From: Candidatus Binataceae bacterium
Lineage (GTDB): Bacteria; Desulfobacterota; Binatia; Binatales; Binataceae
Direction of reading: 5' to 3'
DNA length: 64,000 nucleotides
NCBI GenBank assembly: GCA_035508495.1
Contig: DATJMX010000001.1
Location: 124,001 to 188,000 of the forward strand
In this document: piece after piece, positions 1 to 9,365 of the stretch
How positions within the stretch are numbered: position 1 is the first letter of the stretch
Layout of the letters: each line of letters starts with the position of its first letter
Notes under the pieces: model-generated
What the model saw: the letters and a program-made list of their open reading frames with translations, nothing else
Database searches by the model: none
Told to the model about the DNA's origin: nothing
Made by a program: the position numbers and the translations under genes

Positions 1-1
1 G

Positions 2-904
2 GCGGCGGCTAGTTCCAAACCTCCGTCGTATATCCGCGCAGCCGCTTTTACTGCGCGCGAAGTGGAAGTAGATGGCGGCGGCGCGGCGCTGGGCGGTACG
101 CTTACCATTCCGAATGGCAATGGGCCGTTTCCGGGCGCAGTGCTCGTGCATGGATCAGGGCCCAACGATCGCGACGAGAATTTAGAAGCGAATCATCCGT
201 TTCTTGACATCGCCGAAGGGCTCAGCTCGAGCGGAATCGCGGTTTTGCGGTACGACAAGCGGTCCAGGGTACATCCCGAACTGTTAAAGGGTACCGTCCA
301 GACCGAAGTGATCGATGATGCGGTTGCGGCGGTGGCGCTCCTCAAGCATCAACCGCAAGTCAATCCTGCCCGCGTGTTCGTTGTCGGTCACAGTCTGGGC
401 GCACTGCTCGCGCCAGAGATCGCGTTCCGGGCCAAGGCTGCCGGCGCGATCATGCTCGCCCCTCCCGGACTTCCTCTCGAGGACATAATCGCTCGCCAGG
501 CTCGATACCCGTGGGTGTCGCCGCAAGGAATCCCGCAAGCGGACGAGAGCGCGCGCCTGATCAAGGCCAAGGCGCTGGCGCCGAACCAGCCCGTGCCGGG
601 GATGCATGAGACTGCGGGGTATTTCTATGATCTCGACTCGCGAGACGAGGTTGGCTACGCGCGCAAGCTCGGCAAGCCGATCCTGATTCTTCACGGGACG
701 CGCGATTTTCAAATCGTGGACGAGGATATCGACGTTTGGCGCAAAGGCCTTGCGAGTACGCCCAACGTCAGGATCGACGAACTGCCCGGGTTGAATCACC
801 TCTTCATCGCGGGCACCGGCAAGCCAGGTCCCAACGAATACATGGTCCCCAGCTACGTCGCGCCCGAAGTCATCGCCAAAGTTTCCTCTTTCATCGAGCA
901 GTAA
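2..904 (+). CDS. Alpha/beta hydrolase, 5' end outside the window
   Basis: Serine hydrolase of the alpha/beta fold, probably an esterase or dienelactone-hydrolase-like enzyme. The nucleophile elbow GHSLG, the acid Asp in HGTRDF and the base His in LNHLF appear in the expected order. HGSGPNDRDE after the third strand is typical of the family in which a DUF3887 domain precedes the hydrolase. The reading frame is open to the first bases of the window, so the GTG at 62 is probably internal and the gene starts to the left. Substrate cannot be told. No neighbour on the left is visible; the next gene starts 110 bp downstream. Confidence 0.85.
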   Translation, partial: AAASSKPPSYIRAAAFTAREVEVDGGGAALGGTLTIPNGNGPFPGAVLVHGSGPNDRDENLEANHPFLDIAEGLSSSGIAVLRYDKRSRVHPELLKGTVQTEVIDDAVAAVALLKHQPQVNPARVFVVGHSLGALLAPEIAFRAKAAGAIMLAPPGLPLEDIIARQARYPWVSPQGIPQADESARLIKAKALAPNQPVPGMHETAGYFYDLDSRDEVGYARKLGKPILILHGTRDFQIVDEDIDVWRKGLASTPNVRIDELPGLNHLFIAGTGKPGPNEYMVPSYVAPEVIAKVSSFIEQ

Positions 905-1014
905 GAACCGAGCCTGCCGCTCCAGCCGCAGCCTTTTCTTTAAGCGCGACAAGCATACTTGCGCATGCTAGTCTTTGCCGGATGCGACCTGCTCAAGGAG
1001 GCAGAATAGAGCGG

Positions 1015-2112
1015 ATGGTTTCTCTCACCAACAATTCGCGCCGAGCGATTTCGGCGCTCTTGATCCATAGCGTTGCGGGCCTAGTCGGCGTCGCGTTCGC
1101 CGTTGCCCTGACCGCATCGGTCGCGCGCGCCGAGAGTTCAAGCGCGGCAGGATCGAAAGTCGTTGCAACCGTGGGCGACCATCCGATTACCGAGCAGCAG
1201 CTCGACGATAAACTCAAGCCGGAAGTCGCGGCGCTCCGCGCGCAATACGAACAGCAAGTCGAGCGCATGATCGAGCAGCGCTCCGAGGAGATGAAAAAGC
1301 AGACGCTGCAGGCGATGGCCGATCAGTATCTGCTCGAGCAGGCCGCCAAGAAGGACCAGCTCTCGGTCAACGATTACCTGAAGAAGCAGTTCACCGGTAA
1401 GGACGGCGTCACCGAGGCGCAGGCGCAGAAGTTCTACGATGGTCACAAGCAAGCCGGCACTCCACCCTTCGCGCAGATCAAGGACGAGCTGATCGCCGAC
1501 ATGAATCGCGACGCGCTGCTGGAGCGCCTGCGCAAGCAGACGCCGATCAAGATCCTGCTCGCGCCCACGCGCGTCACCGTGAACTTCGCGGGGCATCCGT
1601 CGATGGGTTCCGCCGATGCGCCGGTGACGATCGTCGAGTTCACCGACTTCCAGTGCCCGTTCTGCAAGCGCAGCGAAGACACCGTCAAGCAGATTCAGCA
1701 GAAGTACGGCGACAAGGTCCGCCTGGTGCACATGGACTACCCGCTGTCGTTTCATGCCCACGCGCTCGATGCGGCCGAGGCCGCGCGATGCGCCAATGCG
1801 CAGGGCAAATTCTGGCCGTATCGCGACGCGCTCTTTGCCAACCAGGGCAAGCTCGCGCCCGCCGATCTGAAGGCCACGGCGAAGCAGCTCGGGCTCAATA
1901 CCAAGCAGTTCGATGCGTGCTTCGACTCCGGCAAGTATAAGAAGGATATCGAGGCCGACATGGCGCAGGGCAACAAGCTCGGAGTCGACGGGACGCCCGC
2001 GTTCTTCATCGACGGCCGCTCGCTGGTCGGCGCGCAGCCGCTGCCGAGCTTCGCCGAGATTATCGACGACGAGCTGGCATCGAAGGACCAGAAACAGGCA
2101 TCGGCGCATTGA
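1015..2112 (+). CDS. Periplasmic SurA-N/DsbA fusion, thiol-disulfide oxidoreductase
   Basis: A 365-residue exported protein. Residues 1-39 form a signal peptide ending ARA. Residues about 48-180 resemble the SurA/parvulin N-terminal chaperone region (VATVGDHPIT, then amphipathic helices). Residues about 195-360 are a DsbA-type thioredoxin domain with active site C214-P-F-C217 and the cis-proline motif TP at 327-328. It probably oxidises, isomerises or reduces disulfides in envelope proteins. The ATG at 1015 is chosen because an AAGGAGG motif lies 13 bases upstream and it puts the signal peptide at the N-terminus; an in-frame ATG at 982 is less likely. No DsbB partner is visible nearby. Confidence 0.85.
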   Translation: MVSLTNNSRRAISALLIHSVAGLVGVAFAVALTASVARAESSSAAGSKVVATVGDHPITEQQLDDKLKPEVAALRAQYEQQVERMIEQRSEEMKKQTLQAMADQYLLEQAAKKDQLSVNDYLKKQFTGKDGVTEAQAQKFYDGHKQAGTPPFAQIKDELIADMNRDALLERLRKQTPIKILLAPTRVTVNFAGHPSMGSADAPVTIVEFTDFQCPFCKRSEDTVKQIQQKYGDKVRLVHMDYPLSFHAHALDAAEAARCANAQGKFWPYRDALFANQGKLAPADLKATAKQLGLNTKQFDACFDSGKYKKDIEADMAQGNKLGVDGTPAFFIDGRSLVGAQPLPSFAEIIDDELASKDQKQASAH

Positions 2113-2232
2113 TTTCACTGCGGATGTGTCCGATCGAAACAGTCGTTCAGCTTGATTAAACTCGGGCTTTGCACGTAACATTTCGATTGGTTCAGGCACG
2201 CGTGTCTCACCCATTCGAGGACTTCGGAAGCA

Positions 2233-2673
2233 ATGGCGATCACTTTTCCATCGACTGACTATTTCACTCAGCTCAAAACCCAGATGGAGGCGCAGGCCGA
2301 GAAGTTCAAGCGCCTCGGCTATATCGACACGACCTTCGCGATCTCGGTCGGTGCCAACGGCTCGATCCGCAACTTCATCCTCGAGTTCGAGGTTTTCGAT
2401 CTGAAGAATGTGCGCGAGGTTCCGACGGTCGATCTCAAGCACGTTGATTTTCAGATCGAGGGCGACGCTCCCGTGTGGCGCGAGATGATCGAGAACATCA
2501 AGCGCAACGGCCAGGCCGATTCGAGCCACGACATCAACACGCTGACCCACTTCGGCGAGCGGCTCAAAATCCGCTACGACGATCCCGACGGTCACGACAA
2601 GCTCTATCGTTTCATGGAATCGATCCAGGAGTTCTTCGACCTCTCGAGCAAGGTCGACGTCACGTTCAACTAA
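2233..2673 (+). CDS. Small SCP2-like protein, first gene of the di-iron operon
   Basis: A 146-residue soluble protein without signal peptide or membrane segment. The pattern of a strand-rich first half followed by PVWREMIENI and a C-terminal LYRFMESIQEFF helix resembles SCP2 sterol-carrier-type proteins that bind hydrophobic ligands, but I recognise it only by pattern. It is 18 bp upstream of the di-iron gene on the same strand, so the three genes to 4966 probably form one transcript. A role as lipid or substrate carrier for the oxygenase-like proteins is inference. It could instead be a family-specific accessory subunit. Confidence 0.55.
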   Translation: MAITFPSTDYFTQLKTQMEAQAEKFKRLGYIDTTFAISVGANGSIRNFILEFEVFDLKNVREVPTVDLKHVDFQIEGDAPVWREMIENIKRNGQADSSHDINTLTHFGERLKIRYDDPDGHDKLYRFMESIQEFFDLSSKVDVTFN

Positions 2674-2691
2674 GCGCGGAGGCGCGGACCG

Positions 2692-3837
2692 ATGGCATAT
2701 CTGGCGACCAATAATTATCTCGAGGACAAGAACTTCATCGACAAGTGGCTGTACACGATCAAGTCGGGCGAGCTCGACCTGTCGTGGATGAATGCCGCGA
2801 CCGAGAAGGTGCAGCCCAAGGAGGCGAATCCGCGCCGCGGCCTGACCTATCGCGATCTCGATCTCGGCACCTACGGCTATACCGATATTCCTGAGAAGCT
2901 GCGCCGCAATCGCTCATATGCGCCCCGCGGTGCCGAGATTCCCGATGGCGTGCCCGATGCGCAGCCGTGGGTATCGCGCAAGAGCGAGCTATGGGCTTTC
3001 AACACTGAGAGTTATTACGAAGAAGCCGTCAGTCGTCAGTGGAACGCGACCACCGACATCCCGTGGGATCGCCTCGAAGGCGCGGAGCTGCCTGAGAACA
3101 TCGGTAAGGCTCTGTCGCAGCTCATGACCTTCCTGACCGAAGTCGAGATGATTGCGACCGATACGCCCGCGATGTGGCTGCCGCGTCTCAATCCCGATTT
3201 TATCGAGGTCCGCTCCTTTATCGCCGCGCAGGCGATGGACGAGGCGCGTCACGCCGAGGTTTTCCGCAAGCGCGCGCTGACGACGGGATGGGGCCTGATG
3301 CAGGCGAGCCCGATGAACGAGATGGCGCTGAAGCATCTGCGCGACGCCGATTCGTTCAGCGAAATGTCAGTCGCGCTGCATCTCGTTGCCGAGGGCAACG
3401 TGCTCACGATGTTCCGTTTCAGCGAGTACCTGTCGCCGACCGATGTCGACAAGCGCATCTTCCGCCTCGTGATGCAGGATGAAGCGCGCCACGTCGGCTA
3501 CGGCATGCAGCACTTCAAGTACGTACTCGAGCACTTCCCCGAAAAGCGCGAAGTCCTGCACGCGCATCTCGATGAAGCCGAGAACATCTCGTTTGCCGGC
3601 GCTGCGGCGACCGAACTGACCGAGTCGTTCATCATCCTCGCCGGCGGTGGCCTCAAGAAGGAGAACATCGAGGAAGGCATCAAGATCACCACGATGTTCA
3701 ACTTGAAGCAGATGCAGGAGCATTTCGAGCGCCTCGACAAGTGCGGGATGCCCGAGCGGCGCGAGCGCTCCAAGCTTTTCAACATGTATCAAATGGGCGT
3801 CGCGGCCGCGGAAGCAGCCGGAATCAAACTGAACTAG
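2692..3837 (+). CDS. Ferritin-like di-iron carboxylate protein, probable oxygenase
   Basis: A 381-residue cytoplasmic protein with a complete four-helix di-iron site: E150/E152 in the first helix, E184-xx-H187 (DEARHAEVF), E234 (VAEGN) and E264-xx-H267 (DEARHVGYG). This ligand set is that of R2-like and aromatic/alkane mono-oxygenase proteins that activate O2. The substrate is unknown. GGAGG lies 13 bases before the ATG. The next gene, 10 bp downstream, is a paralogue that has lost these ligands, which suggests a hetero-oligomer with one active and one structural subunit. No reductase or ferredoxin gene is adjacent, so the electron donor must come from elsewhere. Confidence 0.85.
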   Translation: MAYLATNNYLEDKNFIDKWLYTIKSGELDLSWMNAATEKVQPKEANPRRGLTYRDLDLGTYGYTDIPEKLRRNRSYAPRGAEIPDGVPDAQPWVSRKSELWAFNTESYYEEAVSRQWNATTDIPWDRLEGAELPENIGKALSQLMTFLTEVEMIATDTPAMWLPRLNPDFIEVRSFIAAQAMDEARHAEVFRKRALTTGWGLMQASPMNEMALKHLRDADSFSEMSVALHLVAEGNVLTMFRFSEYLSPTDVDKRIFRLVMQDEARHVGYGMQHFKYVLEHFPEKREVLHAHLDEAENISFAGAAATELTESFIILAGGGLKKENIEEGIKITTMFNLKQMQEHFERLDKCGMPERRERSKLFNMYQMGVAAAEAAGIKLN

Positions 3838-3847
3838 GTATTAGCGC

Positions 3848-4966
3848 GTGGCATTTTACGCAGACAAGGATTACACCGAGGACGCCACCGTCCTCGAAGC
3901 CGCCAACCGGGTGATGCAGGGGCAGCTCGGCCTCGAATGGTACGACGCCAAGACCGAGAAGGTGAAGGGCAAGCCCGCGGATCACAAGCGCGGACTGACG
4001 TACACCGATCTCGATCTCGGCAGCTACGGCTTCAGCGCGATTCCCGAAAACGTGCGTACCAGCCAATCGATGGTTTCGCGCGGCAGCGAGAAAGTCGGCA
4101 AGCTGCCCGACATGGGCTACGTCGTGAACCGCAAGTCCGACGTATGGTCCGACAATGTCGCGGCGCTCTATGAGGAAGCTAAGGCGCGGCGCTGGGTGCC
4201 GGCCACCGATATCCCATGGACGGAGCTGGCGCAGAAGCCGCTCGCGCCCGAGATGGAAGCGGCGTGCGCGCAGATTTACACATTTCTGCAGGAGTGCACG
4301 TCGGTCACGCTCGATTTTCCGTCGCGATGGGTCCCGCTCATCAACCAGGATTTCCTCGAGCTCAAAAGCTGGATGTGCGCGCAGATGCTCGACGCATCGC
4401 GGCTGTTCGAAGTCTTCCGCAAGCGCGCGCTTTATGGCGGCTCGGGCCTCAAGCGCGCCAGCGTCTCGGCAGAGCAGGGCCTCAAGGAATGGTTGTGGGC
4501 CGATCTGTATCCGCAGGGTTCGGTGTCGATAAACCTGGCGCTGGGAGGAATTCTGCTCTCGATCTGTCGTCAGGTCGCCGCTTTTGCGCCTAGCAACGTC
4601 GATCACAGGATCATGCGTTACGCGATGCAGGATACGGCGCGGCAGGTTTCCTACGGCTCGGGCCAACTCCGCTACTATGTGTATCACCGGCCGCTCGAAA
4701 TCCCCGCGATGGAGCAATACATCGAGGACGAAGAGCACGTGATCCTCGCGATCCTCGGATGCCCCGAAGTGCTGGAACCGCTGATCATCATTTCCGGCGG
4801 CGGCCTCGACGCGGCGCAGGTCAGGGCAGGACGTATCGCGGTGATGAAGTTCATCCGCCTCGCGGTGCAGGAGTACCTCGAGCGAATTTCGGCCGCGGGC
4901 CTCAAGGGCCATTCCAAGCGCAGCCGGCTTCCGCAGGTCGTCGATCGAATCGAAGGTCCCGCATAA
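3848..4966 (+). CDS. Di-iron-site-less paralogue of the preceding ferritin-like protein
   Basis: A 372-residue protein that aligns end to end with its upstream neighbour (shared AATEKV/AKTEKV, RGLTY-DLDLG-YG, ATDIPW, EVFRKRAL, MQD-AR-V-YG). The metal ligands are replaced: E152 by Thr, E184 by Ala183, H187 by Leu186, E234 by Gly233, E264 by Thr263 and H267 by Gln266; only one first-helix Glu remains. The frame is fully open, so this is a conserved-fold, probably inactive partner and not a decaying gene. The start is GTG, 10 bp after the upstream stop. A scaffold or regulatory role in a heterodimer is inference. A strong terminator follows at 4989-5024. Confidence 0.85.
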   Translation: MAFYADKDYTEDATVLEAANRVMQGQLGLEWYDAKTEKVKGKPADHKRGLTYTDLDLGSYGFSAIPENVRTSQSMVSRGSEKVGKLPDMGYVVNRKSDVWSDNVAALYEEAKARRWVPATDIPWTELAQKPLAPEMEAACAQIYTFLQECTSVTLDFPSRWVPLINQDFLELKSWMCAQMLDASRLFEVFRKRALYGGSGLKRASVSAEQGLKEWLWADLYPQGSVSINLALGGILLSICRQVAAFAPSNVDHRIMRYAMQDTARQVSYGSGQLRYYVYHRPLEIPAMEQYIEDEEHVILAILGCPEVLEPLIIISGGGLDAAQVRAGRIAVMKFIRLAVQEYLERISAAGLKGHSKRSRLPQVVDRIEGPA

Positions 4967-4988
4967 TCGAGGCCGGATAAAACCTTGA

Positions 4989-5024
4989 AGACAAAAGGCG
5001 TCGAATGCTCGGCGCCTTTTGTCT
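4989..5024. terminator. Hairpin terminator between convergent genes
   Basis: A perfect 12-bp inverted repeat, AGACAAAAGGCG and CGCCTTTTGTCT, around a 12-base loop. The T-rich right arm on either strand makes it usable in both directions. It lies just after the di-iron operon and before the 3' end of the minus-strand beta-helix gene. Confidence 0.8.
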
Positions 5025-5069
5025 TTCAATCTAGATTCATCGCAGTGAGGGGCAGTTTCTGCCCGAAGG

Positions 5070-8000
5070 CTAGTTGCGCGCCAGCGGCTGTGGCCCCTGA
5101 GGGTGGCCGTGCGTTGCCACGCGCCGTCTATGGTGATGACGGTGAGGATGGCTATTCGCGGCGACCGCCAACGACGTCAACGACCGATTCTCCGGACACC
5201 ATGGTGCTCCGTTCGCGCCGAATCCGTTGTAGGGATAGTTGTCCCCATTTACCAGATTGGGGGAAACGGGCGTTATCAGGGCAGCCTCGCCATTCTTGGT
5301 ATTCGGATCAAGATTGTTACCCCGGGTCGGATCATTCACCGCATCGGACGGAACAATGTAAGCCAATTGGTCCAATCCCGATGGATAGGCATCCCAGGTG
5401 CCGTGATTGTAAATCGTGTTACCAGTGGTTGGATCGTAAGGCGAGCATCCCGAAGCCGAGTCGGGAACATAGCTGCCGTCTGTGATGCGAATCGTATAGA
5501 GCGAGCAGCCGTTCTTCGGGCATGGATAGAAATGCTCGTTGGTCGGGCAGGCTGGATCTTTAGGATTGATCGTGCAGTTTCCGATCGGCGATCCGCCCTG
5601 CGCATTCAACTCAGTCTGCTCAATCTGGAGAAAGAGCATCCCGCTGGACGCATCGTAATAGAATTTCGTCGGGTCAAGCGTCGCCGGCATGTCCGAGGGC
5701 GAAGTTATCTGTACTCCGGTTAAGGTGATTACTGAGCCCTGGCCCGGTTGGCCTGAACCGCTTGGCTCCGCGGCCGGGCATCCGGCGTCGGGATCGATGT
5801 TCGGGTAAAAGACCGGGGCCACTCCGAAATAGGTATTGTCGAGCTGTCCACAGTAGCGGGACAGTGCGGGAAGGCCCGACTCATTGGCCTTCGAGAGATC
5901 GGCCCAATCGGCAGTCAAAGTCGAAGGATTGCCAGTTGGAGAGCCATAGGATTTCCGTCCCTGCAGCACCTGGAACGAACTGAGCCCTGCGGGATGATGC
6001 CCGGCTTTGTCTTCAAAGCAGACTCCCATCCGAATCGAAAAAGGTGAATGGGTGCCCGCGGAATTGACCGGCAGCACCGCATCGGTGAAGCCTATCGAAA
6101 TGTAGGGGCTCGCAGGTGTACTGCTGCTGGTCGAATTTATAAACCCAGGGAAGCCGTTGGCGCTGGCCAACGTATAGCCCAAGCCACTTTCGACTTTTGG
6201 CTCATAGGCACCTTGCTGGTTACGCCCCGTGAGGATCATGCAGCCGTGGCCGATCGCACAATCCTGGGTTACTGGAGTCCCAGCGTGCGGACCCCATTCG
6301 TAGGTTGTCTGGTCAGTGAGGTCCACGCCCGGGTAATCGATTTCATCCTTGGTCAGCGTTACCAAATCGTCGTTGAGAAATCCGGCGGTGCCATTACTCT
6401 GCAGGTTGCCTTTGAGATCGGTCACTTCCAGCGTGGCATAGGAGCCCGCCGACATCATCGCGGTCTGGCGGCCTTCGCCGGTTTTGCTGCCCCCGGACGG
6501 GGTGGTGACCGCGTCCTGCAGGCCCTCAGCATGGCATTCGTCGGCCGAGTCCGGCGGCGTCGCGCCGGTCACCAGTTGATCAGTCACCGAGTTCACCGGC
6601 AAATTGTTGAGCGATATTGGATAACGCCCTTGTGCGGCCAAGCTATGGCCTGACGGGTCGATTACTCCATAGCCGGCGAGAGTCCCGTCACGGTCAAGGA
6701 CAGCAGTATTCTTGTCACCATCGACGAAGTTCGCGAGGTTCACTTGCTGGGTATATACCTGGTGCTTGAAGTCGACATTATCCCAGGACAACCCTTCGCT
6801 GCTTTGCGTCGGCGGATAAACATTGACATTGGATTGGAACCAGGCGATCGCGGCATCGCCTTCATAGATCGCGAAGCCTTTGTAGTTATTTGGTACGGCC
6901 GAATTGTAGTTACTCAGGTTGGATTGGTCCGCCTTGGTAAGTTCAGTTAAGGGATTCTGCTTGAAGTTGACGAAGCGAATATTCTTCAGCCGGGCCGGTC
7001 CGTCGTAGAACATAACCCCGCCAAGATTCCAGTTCGGGGATGGATAGCCTTTATTCGCCGCGGGATTCGTTGGTAGATAGGGTTCGGTCACGCACCCAGT
7101 TTCCTGTCCACCTTGGGGCTTGGGGTTAAAGCACTGACTAGGTCCGAAGCGATCGGGATTATTCTGGCTGATGCCGACGATCACCGAGTCGCTGGTTAGA
7201 CCCCAGACCCCGGGCGCGATTCCCTCTGGACCACCGCCAGTGACCATGGAAAGCGCGTCACGGTTGCCCGCCAGCCGCGCGTTCTGGACGTGGTACCAGC
7301 CCGGTCGGACCCAGATGCCCCGATCGCGGATGCGCGTGGCAGTAATTCCGTTAATAAACGCGAGCAGATCGGCACCACCGACGGTGCCGCCTTGATGTGG
7401 TGTCGGATTAACCTTGGGATAGGTCGAGCCGTTGACCACATTGCCGAGGTCATCAACCGTCAGCAACCCGTATTGGCACCCATGAGTCCGATTGTTGTTA
7501 AAAGTGCCAAAGGGCTGGAACTGGCTAAAGGTACTTTCCTCGTACCAGTAGCCGACCCCGCTGCCTTGGCATCCGCCGATCGAATTGCCGCTAAAGCTAT
7601 TATTTGCGTTACTGATCCAGAAACCAGAGGACGGACCGTTGTGCGGCACCGAAGGATCTTCGGTGTAAGGAATATTGAATTCGTCATAGCTGAGCGGTCG
7701 CAACGAATTCGACGCCAGGTTGTCCCCGCTCCAAAACAGGGGCTTTTCGGAATTGGAAATCGCCAAGGCGTTATTCATCGCGCCGAGGCCAAGGTTGTCT
7801 GTAAACGTATTGGCGGTCTCTTGCCCCGACTCCAGGTAGAACATATGGCCCACGATTCGCGCACAAACGTTGCCCGTAATTGCAACCCCATCGCTCATGT
7901 GGACCGTGATGCACTTGTTGTAGCTGTGATGAATACTGTTGTAGGCGACTAGCGGGCCGCCCTGAGCCACCGGAGGTACCTTGCCTAACATGTGGAAATG

Positions 8001-9365
8001 AATTGGATATGAACTGAGCTGGTCCTTGCCAAATTCCTCGAATTCAGCCCCTTCGATTTTCACCGAATTGGCTGCTGCCGCCCCCGGCAGCAGGCGGATT
8101 TCGCCGCCCCAGTGGATATCGCCGGCCACTCCCGTGTTGCCCTTATTGGTCCAGACCACCGAGCCGTCACTGACTGTTCCACCCACGGTTGTCGGAAAGC
8201 TCGGTATTGCCGTGCCGGAAGTGCCCGCCGTCGCCTGGAACAGGAAGGTCTGAGCCGTTTGGCCGGTGCTGGCAGTCTCGACGATCGTCGCCCCTGCTTC
8301 GTAGCGGGCTCTCGCCTCCCACGCTTGGCGACCGCTCAACAGCACGGTGCGGGAAATCAAGCCGACCTCGGCCCGTTCATCAACGCCGTAATTGAAGGTC
8401 GCATTCGCACAGAACGCGGCCGGCTCCACTGTCTTGCCATCGCCCGCGACGCATCTGCCAGTGGCTGCGGATGGCGCTGCGCCGCCGAAATGATAATGAA
8501 CTAGTGGAGTCTTCAGCATGATGGTGTCGTTCCCATCAACGCCGGTGCTGATCAGCGCGATTTGGACAAACTCGGCCTCGTCGTCCGCATAGCCAGTGCC
8601 TCCCACGACGATCCAATCATTCTGAGCCCAGCCCGATTTCCCCTGGATTGCGAGCGTCGTCGCGCTGCCTGGACATTGCGCAGTGCTGCCCTGCACTGGG
8701 GCTGCGAGGCCATTTCCGGCGCCATAGGTGTTGGTCGGCCCCGCAGGACAACGCAGATAAGTCCAGCTGGTTCCAGGATTGGCCGCCGTGCCGCCCAGGA
8801 CGGTTGACAGTATGCCATTCAATCCCTCGAGGCCGGTGGTCAGTTGCCTATTGGTTGTAGTGGTCGATTCGATACCCTTGGCGCCGACGATCGATAACGT
8901 TCCTGAAACGAAGCAGATGCCCTTGTTGAAAAGCGAGGCGTTGTCGGCGCTGTTAGCACCGCAGGTTAAAGTTCCTGGGTTGGTTCCGTAGAAATCCAGC
9001 TCGGTAAGATTGGCCTCGCTAATCGGACAAGAGGTTGCGCCGACCTGCAGCGTTCCGCCATTGACGATTATGTTGCCAACCTCCACTCGCCTGCTGGCGT
9101 TCGGAAAAGCCAGGGCCCCGCCGCTGCTGATCGTGATCGCACCCAGCGGCTGGCTACCGCTCACCCGCGTAAAGTTGGTATCGACATAAACTGGCGTGCT
9201 GATCGTGCATGAGCTGCCCGCTCCGAGGCAGGCCGTGATGGTCGAGAGCTTGGTGTAGCTGGAAAGATCGCAGTCAGTCGCCGCGCCTGCTCCAGCCGGA
9301 ATCGCGAGCAACGCGAGCATCCAGACCAATTTCAATCCAGGGACACACGAGCGTAATCGCAGCAT
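5070..9365 (-). CDS. Giant secreted beta-helix protein, CEMIP/TMEM2 (G8)-like
   Basis: A 1431-residue exported protein. Residues 1-29 are a signal peptide. Residues about 30-130 look like a G8-type beta domain (GAITISSGGAL, IIVNGGTLQVG). The middle holds a parallel beta-helix with the signature of eukaryotic CEMIP, TMEM2 and PKHD1L1 proteins: YPIHFHMLG, then KCITVHMSDGVAITGNV, then GHMFYLESGQE. A TAGTSGT-IPSFPTT segment around 400 resembles a small insert also seen in phage tail proteins. The C-terminus is His/Arg-rich. Relatives bind or cut hyaluronan; the bacterial substrate is unknown, presumably an extracellular polysaccharide. ATG with GAGGCGG upstream. It is transcribed alone. Confidence 0.75.
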   Translation of the reverse strand: MLRLRSCVPGLKLVWMLALLAIPAGAGAATDCDLSSYTKLSTITACLGAGSSCTISTPVYVDTNFTRVSGSQPLGAITISSGGALAFPNASRRVEVGNIIVNGGTLQVGATSCPISEANLTELDFYGTNPGTLTCGANSADNASLFNKGICFVSGTLSIVGAKGIESTTTTNRQLTTGLEGLNGILSTVLGGTAANPGTSWTYLRCPAGPTNTYGAGNGLAAPVQGSTAQCPGSATTLAIQGKSGWAQNDWIVVGGTGYADDEAEFVQIALISTGVDGNDTIMLKTPLVHYHFGGAAPSAATGRCVAGDGKTVEPAAFCANATFNYGVDERAEVGLISRTVLLSGRQAWEARARYEAGATIVETASTGQTAQTFLFQATAGTSGTAIPSFPTTVGGTVSDGSVVWTNKGNTGVAGDIHWGGEIRLLPGAAAANSVKIEGAEFEEFGKDQLSSYPIHFHMLGKVPPVAQGGPLVAYNSIHHSYNKCITVHMSDGVAITGNVCARIVGHMFYLESGQETANTFTDNLGLGAMNNALAISNSEKPLFWSGDNLASNSLRPLSYDEFNIPYTEDPSVPHNGPSSGFWISNANNSFSGNSIGGCQGSGVGYWYEESTFSQFQPFGTFNNNRTHGCQYGLLTVDDLGNVVNGSTYPKVNPTPHQGGTVGGADLLAFINGITATRIRDRGIWVRPGWYHVQNARLAGNRDALSMVTGGGPEGIAPGVWGLTSDSVIVGISQNNPDRFGPSQCFNPKPQGGQETGCVTEPYLPTNPAANKGYPSPNWNLGGVMFYDGPARLKNIRFVNFKQNPLTELTKADQSNLSNYNSAVPNNYKGFAIYEGDAAIAWFQSNVNVYPPTQSSEGLSWDNVDFKHQVYTQQVNLANFVDGDKNTAVLDRDGTLAGYGVIDPSGHSLAAQGRYPISLNNLPVNSVTDQLVTGATPPDSADECHAEGLQDAVTTPSGGSKTGEGRQTAMMSAGSYATLEVTDLKGNLQSNGTAGFLNDDLVTLTKDEIDYPGVDLTDQTTYEWGPHAGTPVTQDCAIGHGCMILTGRNQQGAYEPKVESGLGYTLASANGFPGFINSTSSSTPASPYISIGFTDAVLPVNSAGTHSPFSIRMGVCFEDKAGHHPAGLSSFQVLQGRKSYGSPTGNPSTLTADWADLSKANESGLPALSRYCGQLDNTYFGVAPVFYPNIDPDAGCPAAEPSGSGQPGQGSVITLTGVQITSPSDMPATLDPTKFYYDASSGMLFLQIEQTELNAQGGSPIGNCTINPKDPACPTNEHFYPCPKNGCSLYTIRITDGSYVPDSASGCSPYDPTTGNTIYNHGTWDAYPSGLDQLAYIVPSDAVNDPTRGNNLDPNTKNGEAALITPVSPNLVNGDNYPYNGFGANGAPWCPENRSLTSLAVAANSHPHRHHHRRRVATHGHPQGPQPLARN

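Noticed and set aside
1138..2595. A 485-residue minus-strand open frame opposite the DsbA fusion and SCP2-like gene
   Set aside because: It runs across two well supported genes and an intergenic gap without any recognised domain; shadow frame.
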